Assembly (NCBI GenBank): GCA_022009675.1
Contig: CP091718.1
Location: forward strand, 868,001-932,000
Origin: Oscillospiraceae bacterium
Lineage (GTDB): Bacteria; Bacillota; Clostridia; Oscillospirales; CAG-272
Reading direction: 5' to 3'
DNA: 64,000 nt
Each line of letters begins with the position of its first letter. The first letter of the stretch is position 1. Made by a program: the position numbers and the translations under genes. This document shows positions 9,441 through 18,636 of this stretch, one piece after another. Under the pieces are notes generated by a model that saw only the letters and a program-made list of their open reading frames with translations, made no database searches and was not told where the DNA came from.

Positions 9441-10213
9441 TTATAAAAACATACTTCCTTTGATAAAATCAAGAACCAAGGTGTCATTATCGGTTAGAGT
9501 ACCCGAAGCACATAAAATTTCCGTTTTCTCTCCATTACTTGTGTCAAAAAAACGGTTATTCCGGGACCATATGGTAACAACTCAATTTCTATGGGGATTG
9601 TTTTATCATTCACAGTCCATTCTCCAACATTGGTGCTGGGAGAATACCAAAATGAATGTTCCAACGATTGATACACAGTGGAATCATTGTAATTGATAAA
9701 AATCTTTCCATTGAGATGAAGTGATAGAAAAAAAGCAATATTTTTCCTGATAAGAGGTTTCAACCTTTGAAGCGTAGATTACATCTTTGGTTGATTCATT
9801 CCTAATGTGAATAATACCTTTTTTTACGGTCAGGATTGCTTAGATAAAATGATTCTGAACTTGTGTTTTCGGAAATATCGAATCCCAAAAACAATCTGGA
9901 TAAATCGGAATCATTTCTGCTCTTGTAACAAAACATACGATATGCATCTGCATTCCTTATAGGTTGATAAACACTACCAATCGAAATGAGTGAGATGTCG
10001 GTACCGTTTACCCATTCGCCAATGCCTAATTTTTTTCATAAAAAAATGTATATACTCGGTGTCGGATATTGTGATTTTTTTACATAAATTAATGTCTTTA
10101 CTCCACGTGTATACATAACCTTCTCCGCGGTTTATTCCTTTGCATGACGTCAATGTAACTATAGTACAAAGAGTTAATAAGAGTAATATGAATGATCTGA
10201 TGAATTTCCCCAT
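9441..10213 (-). CDS. Predicted lipoprotein of unknown function (frameshifted)
   Basis: ATG 10213 has GGAGGAG just upstream. The N-terminus MGKFIRSFILLLLTLCTIVTL is a lipoprotein signal ending in a lipobox-like TLTSC, so Cys is the likely acylated residue. The frame must change three times at A or T runs (near 10032, 9812 and 9552). The joined product, about 255 residues, passes through LGIGEWVNGTDISLIS, FLGFDISENTSSESF, NYNDSTVYQSLEHSFW and ENTGE-like polar sequence to a final LVLDFIKGSMFL. No known domain recognised. AT-rich codon use differs sharply from the flanking genes, suggesting acquisition by transfer. Confidence 0.6.
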
Positions 10214-10286
10214 GATTTCTCCTCCAAAAATAAGGTGCGTAACACCAAGTATGTTTATGTTTTATTGAAATACAAATTTTTTTGCT

Positions 10287-10327
10287 GCAATTGTCAAGGG
10301 TGACTGCTATTTTGGAAGTTGCTATAA
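10287..10327. mobile_element. Solo IS630-type terminus
   Basis: TTGGAAGTTGCTATAA (10312-10327) is identical to the right end of the IS remnant at 11251-11487. It lies directly after the stop of the propeller-like gene. No transposase sequence is attached. Confidence 0.5.
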
Positions 10328-11236
10328 TTATTCACATAATGATATGAGATGTATCCCGTTATGAGAAGAAACAAAAAGGAAATTTCCAAATTCGTTGATG
10401 GCTCGTGCGCCAAATTCCATACGGTATAATCTAATAGCACGTCGTTCTTTTAGGTCGTAAACTATTAATGAACCGGTGGTCCCTAAATAAGCAATAGAAG
10501 CGTTTTTTTGCGAAACTTGAAAGCATGTCATAAAGTCATGAGTAATATTGAGTTCTGCTAAATAATCTCCCCATATGTTCGTCGGATTTCCATAAAAATC
10601 ACAACTGTATTGTTTTGACTCTCCGGTCAGCACAAGTGTTTCGGTATTATGAGATACAAAAAAACATTAAAAATTGCTTCGTCAAAATCGAGGATTTTAT
10701 GGATTGTGCATTTCCCGTGTTGATCCATCCATATTATATTCCAAACATGGTCTTGCCGATTGAGCCCTAGTATTAAGCATTTGTTGTTGTGCTCGATAAA
10801 CGTGATGTATCTCACCCAAAAATTCGTTAAGAAGGAAATCATCAAATGAAAAAGGTGAAACGCAGCCAATTTTTCGGAGTGTCGATAACATTGATGTTGG
10901 ATTTTGAACAGGTAACATAAAGGAGTCATTATTGACCCAACAAGCGACGCCCTCTATACCACCGTTATAAGGCTTCTTGATAGAACTGCTGACTATCAGA
11001 GAGAAATCTTCTAATGAAAAATATAATAACGATTAGTGTTTTGAAACTAATAATAGTTTTTCGTCGGGAGAAACATATCCATTATAAACGTATCTTAAAT
11101 TATGAATATTTTTTTGAAGAATAAAATTATAATCATAGATAGCAAGAGATGCTCCTTTGTATAGAATGATATACTTAGAAGTTATAGTAACGTTTTTTGA
11201 ATAAATCAAGTCCTTTTTTATCTCATTTATAACCAT
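10328..11236 (-). CDS. Propeller-like protein of unknown function (interrupted)
   Basis: ATG 11236 (MVINEIKKDLIYSKNV) follows GGGAGA. Reading through one in-frame TAA near 11032 and two frame changes (near 10815, and at a T run near 10665) gives about 302 residues with repeated short strands such as YIILYKGASLAIYDYNF, LYFSLEDFSLIVSSS, NNKCLILGLNRQDHVW, ETLVLTGESKQY and ASIAYLGTTGSLIVYDLKE. This strand-rich, IYD/VYD-repeating pattern resembles WD40/PQQ-type beta-propellers, but no family is certain. It has no signal peptide. AT-rich, like the lipoprotein gene downstream. It may be a decaying pseudogene rather than an error-affected gene because of the TAA. Confidence 0.5.
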
Positions 11237-11252
11237 GATACGTTTCTCCCTT

Positions 11253-11281
11253 TTTATAGCAATTTCCAAAATTACGAGCAA
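11253..11281 (-). promoter_or_regulatory. Possible IS-end promoter driving the propeller-like gene
   Basis: On the minus strand TTGCTC (11281-11276), 17-bp spacer, TATAAA (11258-11253). The -10 box lies in the IS terminal repeat and points outward at the ATG at 11236. The RBS GGGAGA is between them. Confidence 0.45.
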
Positions 11282-11469
11282 TATCCATCAGCCTTAAACC
11301 AGCCGACGCAATCCCGTTGACTGACGCACAAAAGCGCACAGGAGACTGTTTTGGGCAAGAGCTCGGCAGTCCGGCACTCCCATTTGCACAAAAGCACCTC
11401 TACCTTCGACCACAGCATCTCAATCGGATTCATATCGGGGCTGTACGGCGGCAGATACCGTTCGCACAT
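11272..11469 (-). pseudogene. IS630-family transposase, C-terminal fragment
   Basis: The fragment begins MCERYLPPYSPDMNPIEMLW, the conserved region around the last catalytic acidic residue of IS630/Tc1-type DDE transposases (LPPYSPDLNPIE consensus). The N-terminal two thirds with the first two acidic residues are missing, so it cannot be active. It lies inside its own terminal repeats. Confidence 0.85.
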
Positions 11470-11532
11470 TGGAAGTTGCTATAAAAACTCGTTTTGAGCT
11501 TTTATACCCCTTTTTTATGTTGCCGACAGCTG

Positions 11533-12381
11533 TCACCCTTCGGTTTCGCGGAGGAATTCGTCCAGCACCCACTGCTGAATGGCGCGGAGTTTCCCGGCGT
11601 CGCCGCCGCCGACCGGCTGTCCGTCAATCTCCACGCAGCGCAGACCGAAGGCGCTGGAGGAGGAAATAATCACTTCCCGCGCCTGCATCAGGTCGGTCAG
11701 CGTAAAGGGCGTCTCGGACACCGCCACGCCGAGGGCACGGCAGGCACGGATCAGGTGCGCGCGCGCAATGCCGGGCAGGATCAGCTCATCCGTGGGCGCG
11801 GTCTGGAACACGCCGTCCCGGTTGAGGATATGGACATTGGCGTGCGCGCACTCGGTCACGCGGTCGGGTTTACGGTACAGGATCGTCTCATAGACGCCCG
11901 CGCGCTTTGCCATCTGCGCATACATGACGGCGGGAATCAGGTTCAGCGTCTTGATATTGTTATGGAAGAACCGGGTATCCTCGGCTGTGATGGCGCGCAC
12001 CTCATGGAACACGTCCTTGACCGTCTGCGGTCTCAGCATGATCCAGATATTCGCGTGCATATCCTCCGGGTAAACGTGGTCGCGGGGCTGTGTGCCGCGC
12101 GTTGCCTGCAGGTAGACGAACTGCTCGCCGCTGTCCACCCGCCGCACCATATCCAGGATGATTGCGCGCAGCTCCTGCTTTTCGTGCGGGATACGGATAT
12201 CCAGCATGGCGGCGCTCCGGTAGAATCTGTCGAGGTGTTCGTCCAGTGCAAAGGGGATATGGTTGCGTGTGTAGGTCACGTCGTACACGCCGTCCCCGAA
12301 GAAGTGGACGCGGTCATTGAAGGGGACTGTCATCTCCTCCACTGCGCCGAATCTGCCGTTGTAGTACCCGAGATCTTTCAT
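11533..12381 (-). CDS. dat: Aminotransferase class IV, D-amino-acid-transaminase-like
   Basis: PLP-dependent fold-type IV enzyme, 282 residues, cytoplasmic. D-alanine transaminases of this family make D-glutamate and D-alanine for peptidoglycan. Branched-chain aminotransferases share the fold, so substrate is inferred. Visible elements: YYNGRFG near the N-terminus, DRVHFFGDGVYDV, QATRGTQPRDHVYP, the lysine region FFHNNIKTLNLIPAV, and the glutamate region with TECAHANVHI then LILPGIARAHLI. ATG 12381 is preceded by an AGGGAG site. A near-consensus promoter lies at 12430-12458. The gene is intact and stands between the AT-rich island and a repeat block. Confidence 0.85.
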   Translation of the reverse strand: MKDLGYYNGRFGAVEEMTVPFNDRVHFFGDGVYDVTYTRNHIPFALDEHLDRFYRSAAMLDIRIPHEKQELRAIILDMVRRVDSGEQFVYLQATRGTQPRDHVYPEDMHANIWIMLRPQTVKDVFHEVRAITAEDTRFFHNNIKTLNLIPAVMYAQMAKRAGVYETILYRKPDRVTECAHANVHILNRDGVFQTAPTDELILPGIARAHLIRACRALGVAVSETPFTLTDLMQAREVIISSSSAFGLRCVEIDGQPVGGGDAGKLRAIQQWVLDEFLRETEG

Positions 12382-12429
12382 TTGCTCCCTTGCTCCTTCC
12401 CCGTTCGCAACGGTGTTTATTTTCACGAC

Positions 12430-12458
12430 ATTATACGCCGCCGGCGGCGGAAAGTCAA
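12430..12458 (-). promoter_or_regulatory. Sigma-A-type promoter of dat
   Basis: Minus strand TTGACT (12458-12453), 17-bp spacer, TATAAT (12435-12430). The spacer is a GC-only palindrome-like stretch (CCGCCGCCGGCGGCG). Confidence 0.85.
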
Positions 12459-12459
12459 G

Positions 12460-13255
12460 GCTTTTTGGCGGATTTTTTTGCCTGCAGGCGCTGTTTTTTT
12501 TTGCGGTGGGGGGAACCACCCTTGCGTCCCTGCGGCTGAACCCGCGCGGCACTGGCTATCCCTGCCGCTGTGGTGTCCGGCGGGGCGGCTGAACCCGCGC
12601 GGCACTGGCTAACCCTGCCACTGTGGTGTCCGGCGGGCGGCTGAACCCCGGCGGCACTTGTTCGACCTGCCCCGGGGGAGAGGACCATCTCAAACGCCGA
12701 AGTTCCTCTCCCCCGGTCCCCCCTCTCCTTGGCTGCCGGCTCTGTTCACCAGAGCCGCGTCTCAATCGCCGCGCCCTCGATGTAACCCGCTTTCCATAAG
12801 AAAAAAACAGTGCCGCGTCCCGTCAAGCCCCCGGGGATGCAAGGGGCGAAGCCCCTTGCATAAAGAAAACAAAAAATCTCCCCCTTCCCTCCGGGGAAGA
12901 GGGTCGAGGGATGGGGGGCAAGAAAAAGCTAAAGGCAGGAGCGGCAGGAGGCAAAGAAGGCAAGCCCCCTGCGGGTGCCTGTTCGGCAGGCTCTGTAAGT
13001 GCCGCAAGCGGTTTAATGCCGGGGTGCCGGGGGCGAAGCCCCCGGCGAAAATAAACTAAAAATCTCCCCCTTCCCCGTGGGGGAAGGGGGGCGGGAGGGA
13101 TGGGGGCAAGAAAAAGCTAAAGGCAGGAGCGGCGGGCGGCAAAGAAGGCAAGCCCCCTTCAGGCACCACAGTGGCAGGGATAGCCAGTGCCGCCCGGGTT
13201 CAGCCCCCGCCGGGTAACGCGACGGCAGGAACTATAAGCGCCGCAGGCAGTCTCC
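12460..13255. repeat. GC-rich hairpin-module mosaic
   Basis: Nearly 800 bp without a gene between dat and the flippase gene. Contains two or three GCGGCACTGGCTA short modules, a long-hairpin module at 12668-12718, a GCAAGGGG-type stem near 12840-12860, a GCCGGGGGC-type stem near 13020-13045 and two CCCCTTCC-type stems. Confidence 0.85.
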
Positions 13256-13258
13256 TCT

Positions 13259-14938
13259 TCAATTACCGCTCCGGCGCATCCGGCTCCTCCGGCTCTTCAC
13301 GGCGGCAACGAGATGGCGGAATTCAGGCGTGCGGCGGTTGAAGAGCCAGAATCCGGCGATCAGAACAGCGGCGGTAATCAGGAACAGAGCAACAAGCCGC
13401 AGGCAAGCCTCCCAGCGCGGAAGGGCAAGCGTGACAGGCAGGAGCAGCTTGACGCAGGCAAGCAGACCGCACAGAACAGCCACTTCCCCCACCATGCGCA
13501 GAAGCTGGAGGAAAAAGGGACGCGCACTGACGCCGAAGCCGTACCGATGAATGATGATGGGATCGTACCAGACGTTGACAAGCAGGCGGGAAAGAGTCGT
13601 GGCAATCAGAACGCCGAAAAGCCCCCAGTCGCCGGTGCCGAGGAAGGTCGCATCCCGCCAGAGAAACGCGAGCAGGACAGAAAGCCCGATGTTCAGAACC
13701 GAAACAACAATGGGACGGAACCAGCCCTGCGAGAAAAGCCCGAGCGAGGAACGGAAGGTGAACAGGGTGGTCATGTAACCGGCGACAAAGAAGTTCAGCG
13801 AAATCGCAACCGCGCAGGCGGCGCTGAGCAGGTAGTCCGGATTGTGCAGCCACACGGTCACAAAGGGATTGAACAGCGTCAGCATGGCTGCCGTCGCCAG
13901 CGCGTACAGCCACAGGTTGGCGTAGGTCAGCGAACGGAACAGACTGTAACTCTCCTCCCGGCTCTTTTCCACAAAGTAATTGCCGAGACTGGGCGTCAGA
14001 GCCGCCGTAATCAGGCACAGAATGCCGGTCAGCGAGTCCGCAATGAAGGTGTAGTTGGACAGCTGCCCGACACAGACCGTGCCGAGCATGGTCGATATGA
14101 TGATGTTGTCCGTGCTGTTGAGCGCCACATGGCTGATGCGGCTGACTGCCGTACTGCCGACGTCACGGGCAAGCCGCCGCACCTCCGCCTTCTCCAGCGG
14201 CGGGACATCCGCCTCGTGCAGGCAGGGGTAATACTTCCGCGCGCGCAGGGCAACCCAGATATTCTCCGCCACGGTGGCGGCAAGCTGCAGGAGCAGGTAC
14301 GCCGTGAAGGCGGCGGCGGGATTGCGCCTGCCTATCACCGCCAGCGCCGCAATCTGCAGCAGCGCGCGCAGGATGGACAGGATCGAACGGATATTCGTGC
14401 AGATATGCTCCTTCTGATCCGCCACGAACACCGACCGCCGGTAGCCCCAGAACCAGTAGGAAACCGCTGAGTTGAGCAGGAACAGGAGGTAGTAAAAGTT
14501 CACGTAGGACACGGTCAGCTGTCGACCTCCGAGCGACAGCGTCAGGTCGCCCAGCTGCATATCCGCCGGGAGCTTTATCAGCAGGTGCAGTACCGGCACC
14601 AGCGACAGTCCGATGGCGAAAACCACACAGCCGATGACGGTATACGCCCGGCGGTACACGCGCAGCAGCGCCGCCAGCTTGCGGTCGTCATGCTCCGCCA
14701 GCGGGCGGTACATACTGAACACCATCGCCGTGCCGAACCCCAGCTCCGCCAGCGACAGCATATTCAGCACGTTGGAGTACAGCCCGTTGACGCCTAAGTA
14801 CACCTCGCTCAGGTAGCGGATGAACACCGACCTTGCGATAAAGCTCAGAAACAGCACCAGCGCCTTGGACACGGCACTGCTCATCAGGTTATGCAGGACG
14901 TTCTGCGCCCGCGAACGGGGCTGCGTTCCAGCGCTCAC
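13259..14938 (-). CDS. Oligosaccharide flippase / polysaccharide export membrane protein (Wzx/MOP superfamily)
   Basis: Intact 559-residue protein with about 12-14 predicted helices, no interruption. It belongs to the MOP superfamily that moves lipid-linked sugars across the membrane. The N-terminal pattern LMSSAVSKALVLFLSFIARS and SEVYLGVNGLYSNVLNMLSL is typical of the polysaccharide-biosynthesis branch. The substrate is unknown, and no glycosyltransferases are nearby. The start is GTG 14938, overlapping the stop of the CBS gene by four bases (GTGA), so translation is probably coupled. It ends next to a repeat block without a clear terminator. Confidence 0.8.
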   Translation of the reverse strand: MSAGTQPRSRAQNVLHNLMSSAVSKALVLFLSFIARSVFIRYLSEVYLGVNGLYSNVLNMLSLAELGFGTAMVFSMYRPLAEHDDRKLAALLRVYRRAYTVIGCVVFAIGLSLVPVLHLLIKLPADMQLGDLTLSLGGRQLTVSYVNFYYLLFLLNSAVSYWFWGYRRSVFVADQKEHICTNIRSILSILRALLQIAALAVIGRRNPAAAFTAYLLLQLAATVAENIWVALRARKYYPCLHEADVPPLEKAEVRRLARDVGSTAVSRISHVALNSTDNIIISTMLGTVCVGQLSNYTFIADSLTGILCLITAALTPSLGNYFVEKSREESYSLFRSLTYANLWLYALATAAMLTLFNPFVTVWLHNPDYLLSAACAVAISLNFFVAGYMTTLFTFRSSLGLFSQGWFRPIVVSVLNIGLSVLLAFLWRDATFLGTGDWGLFGVLIATTLSRLLVNVWYDPIIIHRYGFGVSARPFFLQLLRMVGEVAVLCGLLACVKLLLPVTLALPRWEACLRLVALFLITAAVLIAGFWLFNRRTPEFRHLVAAVKSRRSRMRRSGN

Positions 14939-15378
14939 GATTCCCGGCGGACGTACTCCGCAGTCGGCAGGCTTTCTGTCTCCACGCCGTTTTTCAGGCA
15001 GTATGTCAGCAGTGCCCGCCGCGTGACGATGCCCATGAAAATGTCGCGGTCATCCACGACCGGGACAAAGTTCTGCTCCGTTGCGTGCCGCAGCAGCTCC
15101 TCCATGGTCGTGGTGACGCGCACCGGCGTATAGCGGTCGGATATGATATCGTCTATCCGCGCGCGCTCCATGTCCTTGGTTGTGACGCTTCCCATGCTCA
15201 GGATATTCCAAAGGAAGTCCCCCTCGTTGATGCATCCGAGGAAGCGCCCGTCCTTGATATGACCGGCAGGCAGGTGTATCCGTGTCTCTGCATCTTTTTC
15301 CAGCCCCTGTCGGATACTGCTTCCCTCTCGGATGTATGCGACCTGGCTTTTCGGTGTGAGGAAAAAGGCGATGTTCAT
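14935..15378 (-). CDS. CBS-domain protein
   Basis: 147 residues containing a tandem CBS (Bateman) pair: the first around VAYIREGSSIRQGLEKDAE...GRFLGCINEGDFLW, the second around RYTPVRVTTTMEELLRHA...FVPVVDDRDIFMGIVTRRALL. Such modules bind adenine nucleotides and regulate partner proteins. Here the partner may be the flippase whose GTG start overlaps this stop codon. ATG 15378 follows AAAGGAG. No catalytic domain is attached. Confidence 0.85.
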   Translation of the reverse strand: MNIAFFLTPKSQVAYIREGSSIRQGLEKDAETRIHLPAGHIKDGRFLGCINEGDFLWNILSMGSVTTKDMERARIDDIISDRYTPVRVTTTMEELLRHATEQNFVPVVDDRDIFMGIVTRRALLTYCLKNGVETESLPTAEYVRRES

Positions 15379-15399
15379 GGTGATGATTGCTCCTTTGGA

Positions 15400-16130
15400 G
15401 ATTGTATGGGGGAGAAGGGGGGCAGGGGGTGGTCGCCGGCTGACCTTGCCGCTGTGGTACCCGGAGGGGGCTTGGCTTTTTGGTCGCCGGCTTTTTTTCT
15501 GCCGTATCAATGCTTTTCCTGCCCCCATCCCCCAGCCCCCTTCCCGGCGGGAAGGGGGAGATTTTTAGTTTTTCTTATGCAAGGGGCTTCGCCCCTTGCA
15601 TCCCCGGGGCTGAACCCGGGCGGCACTGGCTGAACCTGCGGGGCAGGAGCCCGGCAGGGGGTGCAGGGGGGTGGTTGCCGGCTGACCTTGCCGCTGTGGT
15701 ACCCGGAGGGGGAGGGGTGCTGAACCCGGGCGGCACTTGCTATCCCTGCCCCGGGGAGAGGACCATCTCAAACGCCGAAGTTCCTCTCCCCGGTCCCCCT
15801 CTCCTTGGCTGCCGGCACTGCTCATGGAAAGGCGGTTCTTTCGGTTCTGCGTTCAACCGCAGGCTTTCCGTTGCGCCGGGTACCTGTTTGGCAAGGTCTG
15901 TAAGTGCCGCAGGCGGTTTTAATGCCGGGGTGCCGGGGGCGGAGCCCCCGGCGAAAATAAAGTAATATTCCCCCTTCCCCGTGGGGAAGGGGGATGAGGG
16001 GATGGGGGCAAAAAAACAAAGCTAAAGGCAGGGTAGGCGGGCGACCAAAAAGCCAAGCCCCCTCTCGGGCACCACATCGGCAGGGATAGCCAGCGCCGCC
16101 ATGCAAGAGCGCAAGCGAAGGCTGGAACCG
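15400..16130. repeat. GC-rich hairpin-module mosaic
   Basis: About 730 bp, no gene. Holds a CCCCCTTCCCGGCGGGAAGGG-like stem near 15535, a GCAAGGGG-type stem near 15580-15605, a near-copy of the sequence GGTGGTTGCCGGCTGACCTTG at 15430 and 15670, a long-hairpin module at 15750-15794 and a GCCGGGGGC-type stem near 15930-15955. Confidence 0.85.
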
Positions 16131-16170
16131 GGCGCGAACGTCGGCTCCCACCAATAATAATTCGTTCGAG

Positions 16171-16212
16171 AAAAGTTCTGGGGGTGTGGGGGACTCTTTC
16201 AAGAGTCCCCCA
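16171..16212 (-). terminator. 3'-end hairpin element after gldG-like gene
   Basis: Minus-strand reading: arms GGGGGACTC and GAGTCCCCC around TTGAAA, then CACCCCCAGAACTTTTCTCGA. Same family as 971-1013 with the stem base pairs changed on both sides (CTTC/GAAG here ACTC/GAGT). Confidence 0.65.
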
Positions 16213-16240
16213 GCGCATCCCCGTATCCCTGTTTCCCCCG

Positions 16241-17753
16241 TCAGGCACGGCGACGGCGGGCGCGGATGCAGAAGCCGGCGGTCAGGCAGGCGGCGGGGAG
16301 GAGGACGGCGACGGCGACGCCCCAGAGGGCAGAGGAGGGGCGGGAGAGGGACAGGGAGGAGCCGTCCATGCAGACGGGGGAGACAGAGGAGAATTCAGAG
16401 GTAAAGGTTTCGCTCATATAGAGGAAGAAGGCGAGGAGACAGGAATAGTTGCCGTACTCGGAGGCTTCGGCGGCGGCGGAGGTAAAGGCGGAGGAGGAGC
16501 CGAGCCAGACAAAGTGCCCGACACGACTGCCGCCGTCCGACGATGTGACGGCAAGGTCGGCGGCAACCCCGACGTGCAGGGTGCCCGGCTCGGAGAGGGC
16601 GGTCTTGCCGTCCGAATCCAGCCGCACAGCCTGCGCGGAGGTCGAAAGGACAGGCGTCACCGTCACGCCAACCGGCACTTTGTCCGGAAGCGCAATGGCG
16701 TGCGAGGAGGGCATGGTCACGGTGCAGTTCTCCCCGATGGTCGCCGTGACGGTGTGCTCCTTATTGCAGTCCGGCTTCAGGTAGGTCGCGGAGGAGCCGA
16801 CATGATGGGCAGTATCCGCGTCCGAAACAATACCCGGCAGGGCGCTCAGCCCGTACAGCTCCCCCAAACCAGCCACGCGCGGGCAGGCGGACAGCCGCGC
16901 AGGATCTGTCACGAGCAGAAGGGAGCCGCCCCGGCGCAGGAACGCCCGGAGCAACTGCTCCTCCGTCCCGGTCAGGTCGCGCTCCGGCGCGTACAGAATC
17001 AGGCAGTCCGCATCGGTCGGAACCTGCCCGGCAGCCGACAGATCCAGCGTGCTGAGCCCATAGCTGCTCAGCGCGTTCAGCATAAGCTCCGGAAGCGCCG
17101 CGTCCCCGTGCCCCGTCAGCAGGTAGCCGTGCGGAACCTCGGCAGCCGTCACGTAGTCGATGGCGCCGCTCAACTGTGCCTCCCCGCGGAAATAGCGCGA
17201 GGTCACGGAGTTTTTCAGAACCGAGCTGTAATAGGTCATGAACTGCGTCAGCTGGGCAGCCGTCAGAAAGGTTTCCCTTGCCGTACAGACTGTTGATTAC
17301 ATCGTTGGAGAACAGGTACAGGTCGGTGTAGTCCAGCAGCGTCACCCGCCGGTCGCTCTCCACAATCAGACTGTAATTGCTGAGCGACGAGCCGGTGCCT
17401 ACATACTTGGACACAAACGTCGGCTGCGCCACCGTGTCGATGATCTGCAGCTGTATGCGGTCGCCCGCCTCGGCGTAGCGCGTCAGGAACAGCTCCACGG
17501 AATAGTCCGTCTCGCCGTTCTCGCAAAGCCAGTATACGCGCACATCCTCCCGGAGATCCCCCACAAGCCGGAGCGTCTTGTCGGATACGCGCGAAATGTT
17601 CCCGCTGCCGACATCCAGCTTGGTCAGCCGCCACGGGAGCGCCACAGCCAGCAGATTCAGCGTCAGCAGCAGTGCCAGCAGGCATACGCCGCCGGCGTAC
17701 AGGCAGGTGCATCGGCGCCGGTTTACGACGCCCGGTACAGATCCTTTTTTCAT
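16241..17753 (-). CDS. GldG-like auxiliary protein of an ABC-2 transporter (frameshifted)
   Basis: About 503 residues after joining two frames at a GGG run near 17278 (SLYGKE/TFLTAAQLTQF). N-terminal membrane anchor (CLYAGGVCLLALLLTLNLLAV), then an extracellular domain with DVRVYWLCENGETDY, a region LLTGHGDAALPELMLNALSS, FLRRGGSLLLVTDP, and a C-terminal helix before RARRRRA. This is the layout of the GldG/IFT52-like partner of GldF-type permeases. It is third in a minus-strand operon with ATPase and permease, 16 bp from the permease stop. Function in a non-gliding Firmicute is unknown, so gliding should not be inferred. Confidence 0.7.
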
Positions 17754-17769
17754 ACCGGAAACACCCCCT

Positions 17770-18636
17770 TCAGCGGCACCGCCGCCGCTCGGTCACAGCC
17801 GCCGTCATGTACAGGAAGAACAGCGGCACCGAAAGAAGCAGCAGCAGAACATTCACATCAAACAGCCCGTACAGCGTGGCTTGCTCATAGCGCGTGAAGG
17901 GCGAAAGAATCAGCATAAGACCGTAGAAAAGCCCCTCGAATACCTCCCGCTCCAGCAGGAACGCGGCGGTCAGTCCCAGCGTCAGAACCCCGGCTGTGAC
18001 CGCACTCACCATCAGGCGGCGCGTGAAAAGATACCCCGCCGCCGCAACAAGCAGTCCCGTCACGACCAGCGCGGCAAAGGACACCCACGGCGTCGAGGGC
18101 AGGAACGCCCCCGCCAGCGGGAGGAAAAACAGCACCAGCATTGCCGCCGCGCCCAGTCCGAACGCAACGCCGCTCCGCGAAGTCAGCGCGGACAGGAACT
18201 GGCAGACTGCCACAAGCCCCGCGCACAGCAGGAACAATCCGAAAAGTGCCGTATAGGCGGCGGCAAAGTCCACCGTCCCGTACAGCGCGAACAGCAGCGG
18301 GTACAGGCACAGCACGCCGACCGGAATCGCCGCGGCGCACACCAGCGCAAGGTACCTGCCCAGCACCGCCGACAGTCCGCTGACCGGCAGGGAGCGGAGC
18401 AGGCGGTCGGTGCCGTCCCGGCGGTCACGCGCCATGCTGTCCGCGCACAGCAGCGGGACTGCCGGAATCAGCGCGTACTCCGCAAAATGCACCGCGTACA
18501 CGATGTCGGAGGATCCGCCGTAAAAATTGTAGTAGGCGACGGCGATGCCGGACACGACCAGCACCAGCGCCGCATAGCCCCACCCGCGCAGTCCGCCGAG
18601 GCAGGCGCGCAGCTCCCGTCTGAATACGGCTCTCAT
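17770..18636 (-). CDS. ABC-2 type permease, GldF-like
   Basis: 288 residues with six predicted helices. Starts MRAVFRRELRACLGGLRGWG and contains the family-typical DSMARDRRDGTDRLLRSLPVS between helices, matching the GldF/NosY-type ABC-2 permease group. ATG 18636 overlaps the ATPase stop by four bases (ATGA), with AAAGGAGG upstream inside the ATPase gene. Intact. Confidence 0.8.
   Translation of the reverse strand: MRAVFRRELRACLGGLRGWGYAALVLVVSGIAVAYYNFYGGSSDIVYAVHFAEYALIPAVPLLCADSMARDRRDGTDRLLRSLPVSGLSAVLGRYLALVCAAAIPVGVLCLYPLLFALYGTVDFAAAYTALFGLFLLCAGLVAVCQFLSALTSRSGVAFGLGAAAMLVLFFLPLAGAFLPSTPWVSFAALVVTGLLVAAAGYLFTRRLMVSAVTAGVLTLGLTAAFLLEREVFEGLFYGLMLILSPFTRYEQATLYGLFDVNVLLLLLSVPLFFLYMTAAVTERRRCR

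Larger units (their letters stand above)
11251..11487 (-). mobile_element. IS630-family remnant (237 bp) with paired terminal inverted repeats
   Basis: Nineteen-base arms at 11251-11269 and 11469-11487 match with one mismatch (core TATAGCAACTTCC). Between them only the last 65 codons of a DDE transposase remain. The rest of the element is deleted. This is the only mobile-element coding trace in the window and lies at the right end of the AT-rich island. Confidence 0.75.

Noticed and set aside
11251..11487. Active IS630 element
   Set aside because: Only the C-terminal 65 codons of the transposase remain between the ends.
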